From: Methyloligella sp. GL2
GTDB lineage: Bacteria; Pseudomonadota; Alphaproteobacteria; Rhizobiales; Methyloligellaceae
DNA length: 64,000 nt
Direction: 5' to 3'
NCBI RefSeq assembly: GCF_013341275.1
Contig: NZ_CP054476.1
Span: 2,654,988-2,718,987, forward strand
A program made the translations under genes and the position numbers. Shown here piece by piece: positions 53,044-60,793 of the stretch. A model generated the notes under the pieces. That model saw only the letters and a list, made by a program, of their open reading frames with translations. It searched no databases and had not been told where the DNA came from. Position 1 is the stretch's first letter, and each line of letters opens with the position of its first letter.

Positions 53044-54045
53044 ATGAGCGGCGACGCCCTCTCCCATATCGGTCCCGGGCGCGTCGTTGCGCTATGCGGC
53101 GGTGTCGGCGGGGCCAAGCTGGCGCTGGGGCTGTACCGGCTTCTCGGCGAGGATCTCTCGGTGGTGGTCAATACCGGCGACGATTTCGAGCATCTGGGGC
53201 TGGCGATTTCTCCAGATGTCGACACCGTGCTCTATACGCTTTCGGAGCGCGCCGATAAGGAACGCGGCTGGGGCCGGGAGGCAGAATCCTGGAATTTCTT
53301 AGGGGCGCTGTCCGAGCTTGGCGGAGAGACCTGGTTTCAGCTCGGCGACAAGGATCTGGCGCTGCATGTCTTGCGCAGCGCGGCGCTGGCCCGCGGCGAG
53401 AGCCTTTCGGACATTGTCGCAAGCTTCGCGCAGCACTTTGGAATCAAAGCCAAAATCCTACCCATGTCGGACGATCCGATCCGCACCGTGGTCGAGACAC
53501 CGGAAGGAAACCTCCCCTTCCAGCGCTACTTCGTTGAGGGGCGCTGCGAGGAAGAGGTGATCGGGGTGCGGTTCGACGGCGTCGACACGGCCTGCGTCTC
53601 CAAGCCGGTGATTGCCGCGCTGAAAGCGCCCGACCTCCGCGCCATCGTGATCTGCCCGTCCAATCCGTTCCTCAGCATCGATCCGATTCTGGCAACGCCC
53701 GGCATGCAGCATCTCATTCGCTCGGCGAAGGCGCCGGTGGTCGCGGTCTCGCCGCTGATCGGCGGGGCTGCGGTGAAAGGCCCGACCGCCAAGATCATGA
53801 CCGAGCTGAAGGTGCCGGCAACGGTACAGGCGATCGCCGTTCACTATCGCGGCCTCATCGACGGGCTGGTGATCGATCAGGCGGATGCGGCACAGCGCGA
53901 AGATCTGGAGCTGCCCTGTTCGGTGAGCCATACGCTGATGACCACCGAGGAGGATCGGGTGCGTCTGGCGGGCGAGGTTCTGGATTTCGCCAATAAGCTC
54001 GCCCTCGAGGCCGAGGCGGCGCCACCGCGCGGAGCGGCGTCATGA
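53044..54045 (+). CDS. cofD: 2-phospho-L-lactate transferase CofD (FbiA)
   Basis: A 333-residue enzyme that joins the phospholactyl (or phosphoenolpyruvyl) moiety to FO, forming F420-0 or its dehydro form. Family landmarks are the N-terminal VVALCGGVGGAKLALGLYRLL (14-34), VVNTGDDFEHLGLAISPDVDTVLYTL, GWGREAESW, WFQLGDKDLALHVLR, ICPSNPFLSIDPIL and VAVSPLIGGAAVKGP. The length is usual. The stop shares four bases with the fbiC start (ATGA). CofC/FbiD and CofE/FbiB, needed for the activated lactate donor and the glutamate tail, are not in this window. Confidence 0.96.
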   Translation: MSGDALSHIGPGRVVALCGGVGGAKLALGLYRLLGEDLSVVVNTGDDFEHLGLAISPDVDTVLYTLSERADKERGWGREAESWNFLGALSELGGETWFQLGDKDLALHVLRSAALARGESLSDIVASFAQHFGIKAKILPMSDDPIRTVVETPEGNLPFQRYFVEGRCEEEVIGVRFDGVDTACVSKPVIAALKAPDLRAIVICPSNPFLSIDPILATPGMQHLIRSAKAPVVAVSPLIGGAAVKGPTAKIMTELKVPATVQAIAVHYRGLIDGLVIDQADAAQREDLELPCSVSHTLMTTEEDRVRLAGEVLDFANKLALEAEAAPPRGAAS

Positions 54046-56435
54046 GCAATTCCGCCGAGATACTGAAGACGCTGGACGGCACGCGGCTGAGCCGGGCCGA
54101 AGCCATCGCGCTTTGCGAGCTTACCGATCTGACGCCGCTGTTGGACGCAGCGGCGCGGCGGCGCGATTGCGCTCATGGCGAGATCGTCTCCTATTCCCGA
54201 AAAGTGTTCATCCCGCTCACCCAGCTTTGCCGGGATGTCTGCCATTACTGCACCTTCGCCCATCCGCCGAAAAAGGGGGAGCGGGCGTTTCTGAACGCCG
54301 AGCAGGTGCTGGGAATCGCCGAGGCGGGCCGCAAGGCGGGCTGCAAGGAGGCGCTGTTCACGCTCGGCGACAAGCCGGAGATGCGCTACCGGATCGCGCG
54401 CGAGGAGCTAGAGGCGCTCGGCCACGAGACGACGCTTAGCTATCTGGCGGAGATGGCGGCGCTGGTGCTGGAGAAGACCGGCCTATTGCCGCATATCAAT
54501 CCGGGGCTGATGGACGACGCCGATCTCAGCAGCTTGCGTCAGGTTTCGGTCTCGCAAGGCATCATGCTGGAAAGCGCCTCGGAGCGGCTTTGCCAGAAGG
54601 ACATGCCGCATTACGGCTCGCCCGATAAGCTGCCGGTAATGCGGGTCGACACCATCCGCCGTGCCGGCAAGCTGCGCATCCCCTTCACCTCCGGCATTCT
54701 GATCGGCATCGGCGAGACGCGGGAAGAGCGGATCGACGCGCTGCTCACCTTGCGCGATCTCGACGACGTCTACGGTCATATCCAGGAGATCATCGTCCAG
54801 AATTTCCGCCCCAAACCGGGCACCCGCATGGCGGACGTGCCGGCACCGAGCCTGGACGAGCATCTGTGGACCATTGCTGTGGCGCGGCTTTTGTTCGAGC
54901 CGTCGATGAATATCCAGGCCCCGCCCAATCTCAGCCCGGGCGAGCTTTCCGCGCTGGTCGCCGCGGGGATCAACGATTGGGGCGGCGTCTCGCCCGTCAC
55001 ACAGGATTTCGTCAATCCGGAAGCGCCCTGGCCGCATCTGACCAAGCTTGCGGAAGCGACCGCCGCTGCCGGCAAGCAGTTGACCGAACGTCTTGCGGTC
55101 TATCCGGCATTCGCGCGCGAGCCCAGCCGCTGGATCGACAAGAAGGTGCAGAAGCGCTTTCTCGATCTGATCGACGGCGAAGGGCGACCGCGCCATGAGA
55201 ACTGGCGTGTCGGCGGTCTGGAAGCCGTGCCCGCCAGTGAGGCGGCGCGCATCGCCGCGCCCGCCCCGGCTGTGCTGCCGGGAGCTTTTCGCCCGATCCT
55301 GGCCAAGGCGGAAACCGGCGCAAGCCTGTCGGAAGCGGAAATCGTCACGCTGTTCGAAGCGCGGGGCGATGCCTTCACCGCGGTGTGCCGGGCGGCCGAC
55401 GATATGCGCCGGGCGGTCAACGGCGACATCGCCAGCTTCGTCGTCACCCGCAATATCAACTACACCAATATCTGCGCCTTCAAATGCCAGTTCTGCGCCT
55501 TCTCCAAGGGGCGGGCCGGCGACACGCTGCGCGGCACGCCCTACGTGCTTGAGATGGACGAGGTGGCGCGCCGGGTGCGCGAGGCCTGGGCGCGGGGCGC
55601 CAGCGAAGTCTGCATGCAAGGCGGCATCCACCCCTCCTATACCGGCGAGACCTATCTGGAGATCTGCCGCACGGCGAAGCAAGCGGTGCCGGAGATGCAT
55701 ATCCATGCCTTCTCGCCGCTCGAGGTCTCCCATGGCGCGACGAGCTTAGGGCTCAGCGTGGCGGAGTTTCTGACAGCGCTGAAAGAGGCCGGGCTCAGCA
55801 CCCTGCCGGGCACTGCGGCAGAGATCCTGGACGACGAGGTCCGGGCGATCCTGTGTCCCGATAAGCTCGACACCGAAGGCTGGCTGGACGTGGTGCGGAC
55901 GGCGCATGGGCTCGGGCTTCGCACCACCTCGACCATCATGTTCGGCCATGTCGAGCGCTACGCGCATTGGGCGCGGCATTTGCTGCGCATCCGCAAGCTG
56001 CAGATGGAGACCGGCGGGATCACCGAGTTCGTGCCCCTGCCCTTCGTGCATATGGAAGCGCCGATCTATCTGCGCGGCGGCGCCCGTCCGGGACCGACCT
56101 TCCGGGAAGCCATCCTGATGCACGCCGTGGCGCGGCTGGTGCTCTATCCGCATATCGCCAATATCCAGGCGTCTTGGGTGAAGCTCGGCGAGGACGGCGT
56201 CAGCCACTGCCTCGATGCCGGGGCCAACGATCTTGGCGGCACGCTGATGGATGAGAGCATTTCCCGCTCCGCCGGCGCCTCCCATGGCCAGGAGATGACG
56301 CCTTCGCGCATGGAGGAGATCATCCTGGCGGCGGGCCGGCTGCCGCGGCAGCGCAATACGCTTTACGGCAAGCCGCCGCGGGCGCACCGCGCCGTGCCCG
56401 AGCTCATTCCCGCCGACCTCTGCCCGTCCGGCTGA
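54042..56435 (+). CDS. fbiC: FO synthase, fused CofG-CofH type (FbiC)
   Basis: A 797-residue double radical-SAM enzyme making the deazaflavin FO from tyrosine and the flavin precursor 5-amino-6-ribitylaminouracil. The CofG half has YSRKVFIPLTQLCRDVCHYC with cluster ligands C63, C67 and C70. The CofH half has RNINYTNICAFKCQFCAFSKG with C478, C482 and C485. MQGGIHP, SPLEVSHGA and GHVERYAHW follow in the CofH part, and NPEAPWPHL in the CofG part. The fused form is typical of Actinobacteria and also occurs in F420-making Proteobacteria. The start overlaps the cofD stop. Confidence 0.97.
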   Translation: MSNSAEILKTLDGTRLSRAEAIALCELTDLTPLLDAAARRRDCAHGEIVSYSRKVFIPLTQLCRDVCHYCTFAHPPKKGERAFLNAEQVLGIAEAGRKAGCKEALFTLGDKPEMRYRIAREELEALGHETTLSYLAEMAALVLEKTGLLPHINPGLMDDADLSSLRQVSVSQGIMLESASERLCQKDMPHYGSPDKLPVMRVDTIRRAGKLRIPFTSGILIGIGETREERIDALLTLRDLDDVYGHIQEIIVQNFRPKPGTRMADVPAPSLDEHLWTIAVARLLFEPSMNIQAPPNLSPGELSALVAAGINDWGGVSPVTQDFVNPEAPWPHLTKLAEATAAAGKQLTERLAVYPAFAREPSRWIDKKVQKRFLDLIDGEGRPRHENWRVGGLEAVPASEAARIAAPAPAVLPGAFRPILAKAETGASLSEAEIVTLFEARGDAFTAVCRAADDMRRAVNGDIASFVVTRNINYTNICAFKCQFCAFSKGRAGDTLRGTPYVLEMDEVARRVREAWARGASEVCMQGGIHPSYTGETYLEICRTAKQAVPEMHIHAFSPLEVSHGATSLGLSVAEFLTALKEAGLSTLPGTAAEILDDEVRAILCPDKLDTEGWLDVVRTAHGLGLRTTSTIMFGHVERYAHWARHLLRIRKLQMETGGITEFVPLPFVHMEAPIYLRGGARPGPTFREAILMHAVARLVLYPHIANIQASWVKLGEDGVSHCLDAGANDLGGTLMDESISRSAGASHGQEMTPSRMEEIILAAGRLPRQRNTLYGKPPRAHRAVPELIPADLCPSG

Positions 56436-56512
56436 CATCCACAATTATCGCCGTCCCGACTGAGACCTAACGGCTCACAGGCTTGAACCAAATGCGTAAT
56501 GTTTGCTAGTCT

Positions 56513-56526
56513 TACTAATCATAGTA
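56513..56526 (+). promoter_or_regulatory. TACTA-N4-TAGTA operator, copy 3, before the catabolic operon
   Basis: TACTAATCATAGTA differs from copy 2 by a single base. A possible promoter, TTGCTA (56503-56508), 16-base spacer, TATGTT (56525-56530), would be covered by it. The CoA-transferase start is 123 bases downstream. Confidence 0.72.
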
Positions 56527-56649
56527 TGTTTATGGTCTCACACATTGCCGGGGCCGATGCGGCCCCCGCATCTCATCTCGGAATAGACCGGCCAGCCCAT
56601 TCCATGCCGGTGGCTTGGGATCAAAGCATGGCCCGTGAAAGGATCAATC

Positions 56650-57615
56650 GTGCCGTCATCTGACGTGCAGTCTTACGCGACCCTCAGGGAGGATCTCGCC
56701 AAGCGGGATCGGAGCCTGCGCGAGAAGGTCGTATCGTTGGAAGAAGCGGCCGGGCTGGTGCGCGACGGCATGCAGGTCGGCATTGGCGGCTCGACCATGT
56801 CGCGCACGCCGATGGCGCTGATCTGGGAGCTGATCCGCCAGGGGCGCAAGCAGCTCTCCTGCTCGCGCTGCATCGTCTCCACCGACGGCGACCTGCTGTT
56901 CGGCGGAGGCGTGGCCGACGAGATCGTCACCAGCTGGTTCGCGCAAGGCATTCTGTGGGGCCTCTCCAAGGTGATGCGTCATCACGTCGAGGCCGGCGAC
57001 AAGCGCTATCAGGAGTGGAGCCATCTGGCGATGGGCATGCGCTTCCGCGCCGGCGGGATGGGCGTTCCCTTCCTGCCGATCCGCTCGATGCTCGGCTCCG
57101 ATTTGATGCCGCTGCGGCCTGAGGCGAAAGAATTCGACTGCCCGTTCACCGGCGAGAAGCTGCTGCTGGTGCCGGCGCTCAATCCCGATGTGGCGATCAT
57201 CCATGTGCAGCGTTGCGACGCTTACGGCAATGCGCAGATCGACGGTCTGCAATTCATGGATATCGATCTGGCGCTGGCGGCGAACAGCGTGATCCTGACC
57301 ACGGAGCGGATCGTCTCTAACGATCAGATCCGGCGCATGCCCGATCACACCAAGATTCCCTTCATGTGCGTCGATGCCGTGGTCGAGGTGCCCTACGGCG
57401 CCGCGCCACATGAATGCTACGGCCTGTACGAGCCGATGATGAAGCACATGGAGGCTTACGTGGCCCAAGTGAATGCCGATCCGGTGGAGGGCATGAAGGC
57501 CTATCTCGACCGCTTCGTATACGGGCCGAAAAACTGGACCGAATTTCTCTCGCTGATCGGCATGGAGGAAATCGTGGAGGCCAGCCGGCAAGGCCGGAGC
57601 ATGTATAATGACTAG
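56650..57615 (+). CDS. CoA-transferase, subunit A (GctA-like)
   Basis: A 321-residue subunit of a heterodimeric class I CoA-transferase. Landmarks are VVSLEEAAGLVRDGMQVGIGGSTMSRTPMALIWELIRQG, GADEIVTSW-like GVADEIVTSWF, and NPDVAIIHVQRCDAYGNAQIDG. Closest in layout are glutaconate CoA-transferase and IpdA. I choose the GTG at 56650 because AAAGGA stands six bases upstream; the GTG at 56635 has no ribosome site. It overlaps subunit B by eight bases. It probably moves CoA to or from a dicarboxylate-like intermediate. Confidence 0.88.
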   Translation: MPSSDVQSYATLREDLAKRDRSLREKVVSLEEAAGLVRDGMQVGIGGSTMSRTPMALIWELIRQGRKQLSCSRCIVSTDGDLLFGGGVADEIVTSWFAQGILWGLSKVMRHHVEAGDKRYQEWSHLAMGMRFRAGGMGVPFLPIRSMLGSDLMPLRPEAKEFDCPFTGEKLLLVPALNPDVAIIHVQRCDAYGNAQIDGLQFMDIDLALAANSVILTTERIVSNDQIRRMPDHTKIPFMCVDAVVEVPYGAAPHECYGLYEPMMKHMEAYVAQVNADPVEGMKAYLDRFVYGPKNWTEFLSLIGMEEIVEASRQGRSMYND

Positions 57616-58378
57616 CAGCAACCGGTATACCGCTTCGGAGATTTTGACGGTTCTCAGCGCCCGCGCGCTGGAGAACGGGCAGCTGGTGTTTGCCGGGATC
57701 GGCATCCCGCTGCTGGCGGCGACATTGGCGCAGCGGCTGGGACGGCCGGGGCTGACCATCCTGTTCGAGGGCGGCGTCATCGGCGCTTTCGTCGAGCCGG
57801 GCAAGCTGCCGCCTTCGACCAACGACCAGCGTTGCACCAAGCGGGCCAATATGGTGCTGGGCAGCGCCGACGTGCTGCTTCTGTTGCAGCGCGGCTATGT
57901 CGATATCGGCTTCATGGGCGGCGCCCAGATCGACCAATACGGCAATCTGAATTCCTCCTTCATCGGCGACCCCGACGCGCCGAAGGTGCGCCTGCCGGGG
58001 TCCGGCGGCGGCAACGACATCTCCAGCCTGACCAACATGATCGTGGCCATGAAGCACGAGAAGCGCCGCTTCGTGGAGCAGGTCGATTTCATCACCAGCC
58101 CCGGCTACCTGCGCGGGCAGAACAGCCGCACTGATGCCGGGCTTCCGGCCGGCGGCGTGTTCCGGGTGATCACCGAGCTCGCCGTATTCGGCTTCGACGC
58201 GGAGACGCGCCGCATCAAGGTGCTGTCCCTCAATCCCGGCGTCACCGCGGAAGAAGTGCAGGACAATACCGGCTTCCCCCTCACTTTCGACGACGGCGTG
58301 ACCGTCACCGAGCCGCCGACCAACGAAGAATTAGAAACGCTGAGGATGCTCGATCCGGAGCGCCTTTTCACAGCCTGA
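57608..58378 (+). CDS. CoA-transferase, subunit B (GctB-like), catalytic Glu present
   Basis: A 256-residue partner of the preceding gene. VFAGIGIPLLAATLAQRL is followed by ILFEGGVIGA, whose E54 lies where the class I enzymes hold the glutamate that forms the CoA thioester. GYVDIGFMGGAQIDQYGNLNSSFIGD and LPGSGGGNDI follow. The related steroid-ring hydrolase IpdAB lacks the equivalent beta-subunit glutamate, so true CoA transfer is more likely here. The C-terminal half resembles the IpdB/GctB family. The LLM gene follows by 17 bases. Confidence 0.88.
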   Translation: MTSSNRYTASEILTVLSARALENGQLVFAGIGIPLLAATLAQRLGRPGLTILFEGGVIGAFVEPGKLPPSTNDQRCTKRANMVLGSADVLLLLQRGYVDIGFMGGAQIDQYGNLNSSFIGDPDAPKVRLPGSGGGNDISSLTNMIVAMKHEKRRFVEQVDFITSPGYLRGQNSRTDAGLPAGGVFRVITELAVFGFDAETRRIKVLSLNPGVTAEEVQDNTGFPLTFDDGVTVTEPPTNEELETLRMLDPERLFTA

Positions 58379-58395
58379 CGAGACCCGAGGAACAG

Positions 58396-59352
58396 ATGAC
58401 CAGCCTAACCAAGACTTTCGGAATTGCTGCGCGCAATTTCACCGCCTATCCGGAAATGCCGGATGCCAAGGCCCTTGTCGATTACGGGGTGCATGCCGAA
58501 GAGCTGGGCTACGATTCCGTCTGGGTCTGGGACCATATCCTGCTCGGCGTCGATCCCAATTTCCCGATCATCGACTCCCTCACCGTCCTCACCGGCATCG
58601 CCGCGCGCACCAGCCGCATCAAGATGGGCACCGGCATTCTGGTGCTGACGCTGCGCAACCCGGTGGTGCTCGCCAAGCAGCTCGCCAGCATGGATCAGCT
58701 GTCCCGCGGCCGGCTGGTCATGGGCATGGCGGCCGGCTGGTATAAGCGCGAATTCGACGCCGTGGGCGTGCCGTTCGAGAAGCGCGGCAAGATCATGGAC
58801 GAGAATCTGGAGATCATGAGCCGCCTGTGGACCGAGGAGAAGGTCAGCGGCGAATATCTCAATCACAATCTCCGCTCAGCGGTGATGTATCCCAAGCCCT
58901 ATCAGAGCCCGCGCATGCCGATCCTGATCGGCGGCTATGTCGACCGCGTGCTGAAGCGGGCGGCGACCCGCGGCGATGGCTGGCTGACCTATTTCTACCA
59001 GCCGGAAGACTTCAAGCGGTCCTGGGACAAGATCCGCAACTTCGCCGAAGAGGCGGGCAAGGATCCCGACACGGTGCTCAACGCTTCGCAGCTGCCGATC
59101 ATGGTGGGCGATTCCCGCGAGGCGGTGCACGACGAGATGATGGAATGGCTGAACGCGGAGTGGGACTTCCCCTCCCATAGCGATTGCTCGCGGGACAGCG
59201 CCATCATGGGCAACGTGGACGACTGCGTCGAGCAGCTGCAGGCGCATATCGATGCCGGCGTGCAGAAGATCATCTTCGTTCCCTACAAATACCGGCCCGA
59301 TCAGGTCGAAGTCATCGCGCGCGAGATCATCCCGCGCCTCAAGGCCCTCTAG
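58396..59352 (+). CDS. LLM-class F420-dependent oxidoreductase
   Basis: A 318-residue luciferase-like (TIM-barrel) flavin/deazaflavin oxidoreductase. Landmarks are AEELGYDSVWVWDHILLG, TSRIKMGTGILVLTLRNPVVLAKQLASMDQLSRGRLVMGMAAGW, VPFEKRGKIMDENLEIMSRLW and MPILIGGYVDRVLKRAATRGDGW. The family holds both FMN and F420 users. The neighbouring F420 genes under a matching operator make F420 the likely cofactor. It would reduce an unsaturated ring or carbonyl, or oxidise an alcohol. Confidence 0.88.
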   Translation: MTSLTKTFGIAARNFTAYPEMPDAKALVDYGVHAEELGYDSVWVWDHILLGVDPNFPIIDSLTVLTGIAARTSRIKMGTGILVLTLRNPVVLAKQLASMDQLSRGRLVMGMAAGWYKREFDAVGVPFEKRGKIMDENLEIMSRLWTEEKVSGEYLNHNLRSAVMYPKPYQSPRMPILIGGYVDRVLKRAATRGDGWLTYFYQPEDFKRSWDKIRNFAEEAGKDPDTVLNASQLPIMVGDSREAVHDEMMEWLNAEWDFPSHSDCSRDSAIMGNVDDCVEQLQAHIDAGVQKIIFVPYKYRPDQVEVIAREIIPRLKAL

Positions 59353-59379
59353 TTTTCCAGCCCTTCGGAGACAGTTCGC

Positions 59380-60684
59380 ATGACCGATCCCAATCGCCAG
59401 AAGATTTTCGACACGATCGACGCCAACAAAGAGCAGGCCATCGAGCTGCTGCGCAAGATGGTGACGATCCCCAGCGTCACCGGCGACGAAGCCGCCATTC
59501 AGGCCTTTGTGGCCGAGTATATGCGGGGCATCGGCCTGGACGTCGATATGTGGGAGACCGATTGGGAAGAGCTGAAGAAGCATCCGGGCTATCGGCCGGT
59601 TGCGCGCGGCTATGAGGGACGGCCGAATATCGTCGCCACCTGGAAGGGCACCGGCGGCGGCCGCTCGCTGCTGCTCAACGGCCATACCGACGTGATCCCG
59701 GTGGGCGACGGCGAAGGCTGGAGCGACGATCCCTGGTCGGCCAGCATCCAGGACGGGCGTATCTACGGCCGCGGCTCCTGCGATATGAAGAGCGGCGTGG
59801 CGAGCCATATCCTCGCCGTGCAGTTTTTGAAGCAGCTCGGCCTGGCGCCCAAGGGCGACGTGATGATCAATGTGGTGATCGACGAGGAAGTCAGCGGTCA
59901 CGGCACGCTGGATACGGTGATCCGCGGCTATACCGCCGATGCCGGCATCTCCGGCGAGACCAGCGATCTCGGCGTGCAGCCGGCCTGTATCGGCCGCATC
60001 TGGTTCGAGATCGAGATCCAGGGCAAGCCGGCCGGCATTCAGCAGCGCTATGAGGGCGTGAACGCCATCGAGCTCGGCTACAAGATCACCCAGGCGGTGG
60101 CGGAGCTGGAGGCCGAGCGCATCGCCACGGTGACCCATCCGCTCTATCCGAGCGCCATCGATTCCCTGCCGTGCATCATCGGCAGCTTCCAGGCCGGCAC
60201 CTATCCGAGCGCCTTTCCGGCCACCTGCCTGTTGAAGGGCAGCATCGGCACAGTGCCGAGCGAGGATCACGAAGGCGTCAAGCAGAGCCTGGTCGACAAG
60301 GTGGCCGAGGCCGCCGCACAAGATCCTTGGATGAAGGACCATCCGCCGAAAGTGCGCTTCGTCGGCTATGACGCGGAGGCCTCGGAAATCCCGGTGGCCC
60401 ATCCGATCGTGGACGCGGTGTCGCGCGCCTATACCGAGGTGACGGGCAAGGATCCGGTGATCAGCGGCCGCCAGGGCGCAGCGGATACCCGCTTCCTCAA
60501 CAGCTACGGCGAGACGCCGACGGTGATCTTCGGCCCGGGCTCGACGGCGGTGATGCATTCGGACAATGAATATGTCTCGATCGAGGATTACATCACCGCG
60601 ATCAAGGTTATGGCGCTGGCCATCTACGATTGGTGCCAAGTCGAAAGCGCCGAAGCCGAGAGCGCCTCAGGAGAGAGCGCTTAA
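59380..60684 (+). CDS. M20 family metallohydrolase (ArgE/DapE-like deacylase)
   Basis: A 434-residue dizinc hydrolase. Zinc-binding residues are H102 in NGHTDVIPVG and D135 in GRGSCDMKSG; the catalytic and bridging glutamates are E169-E170 in VIDEEVSGHG. A dimerisation domain insertion and a C-terminal STAVMHSDNEYVS histidine complete the pattern. M20 enzymes split amides and carbamates, such as N-acyl amino acids and ureido acids. In this operon it may cleave an amide arising from a ring-opened nitrogen compound; that is inference. A 109-base gap with a GC-rich hairpin (CCCGGC-GCAT-GCCGGG near 60706) follows. Confidence 0.88.
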   Translation: MTDPNRQKIFDTIDANKEQAIELLRKMVTIPSVTGDEAAIQAFVAEYMRGIGLDVDMWETDWEELKKHPGYRPVARGYEGRPNIVATWKGTGGGRSLLLNGHTDVIPVGDGEGWSDDPWSASIQDGRIYGRGSCDMKSGVASHILAVQFLKQLGLAPKGDVMINVVIDEEVSGHGTLDTVIRGYTADAGISGETSDLGVQPACIGRIWFEIEIQGKPAGIQQRYEGVNAIELGYKITQAVAELEAERIATVTHPLYPSAIDSLPCIIGSFQAGTYPSAFPATCLLKGSIGTVPSEDHEGVKQSLVDKVAEAAAQDPWMKDHPPKVRFVGYDAEASEIPVAHPIVDAVSRAYTEVTGKDPVISGRQGAADTRFLNSYGETPTVIFGPGSTAVMHSDNEYVSIEDYITAIKVMALAIYDWCQVESAEAESASGESA

Positions 60685-60793
60685 GGCTGATCGAGATTAG
60701 ATCGCACCCGGCGCATGCCGGGGCGGTAGCCTGCCGCTCGTAAGGAAGTCCGGACTGTCCCCTCTTTACGGGCGCACAGGCATGGGAGCACGG

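Noticed and set aside
56650..58378. Identification as IpdAB of steroid ring degradation
   Set aside because: The beta subunit keeps a GctB-type glutamate (E54), and no other steroid-degradation genes are present in the window.
60706..60721. CCCGGC-GCAT-GCCGGG hairpin between the M20 and Mo hydroxylase genes as a terminator
   Set aside because: The stem is only six pairs with no U-tract, and the flanking genes look co-regulated; more likely an intercistronic stem.
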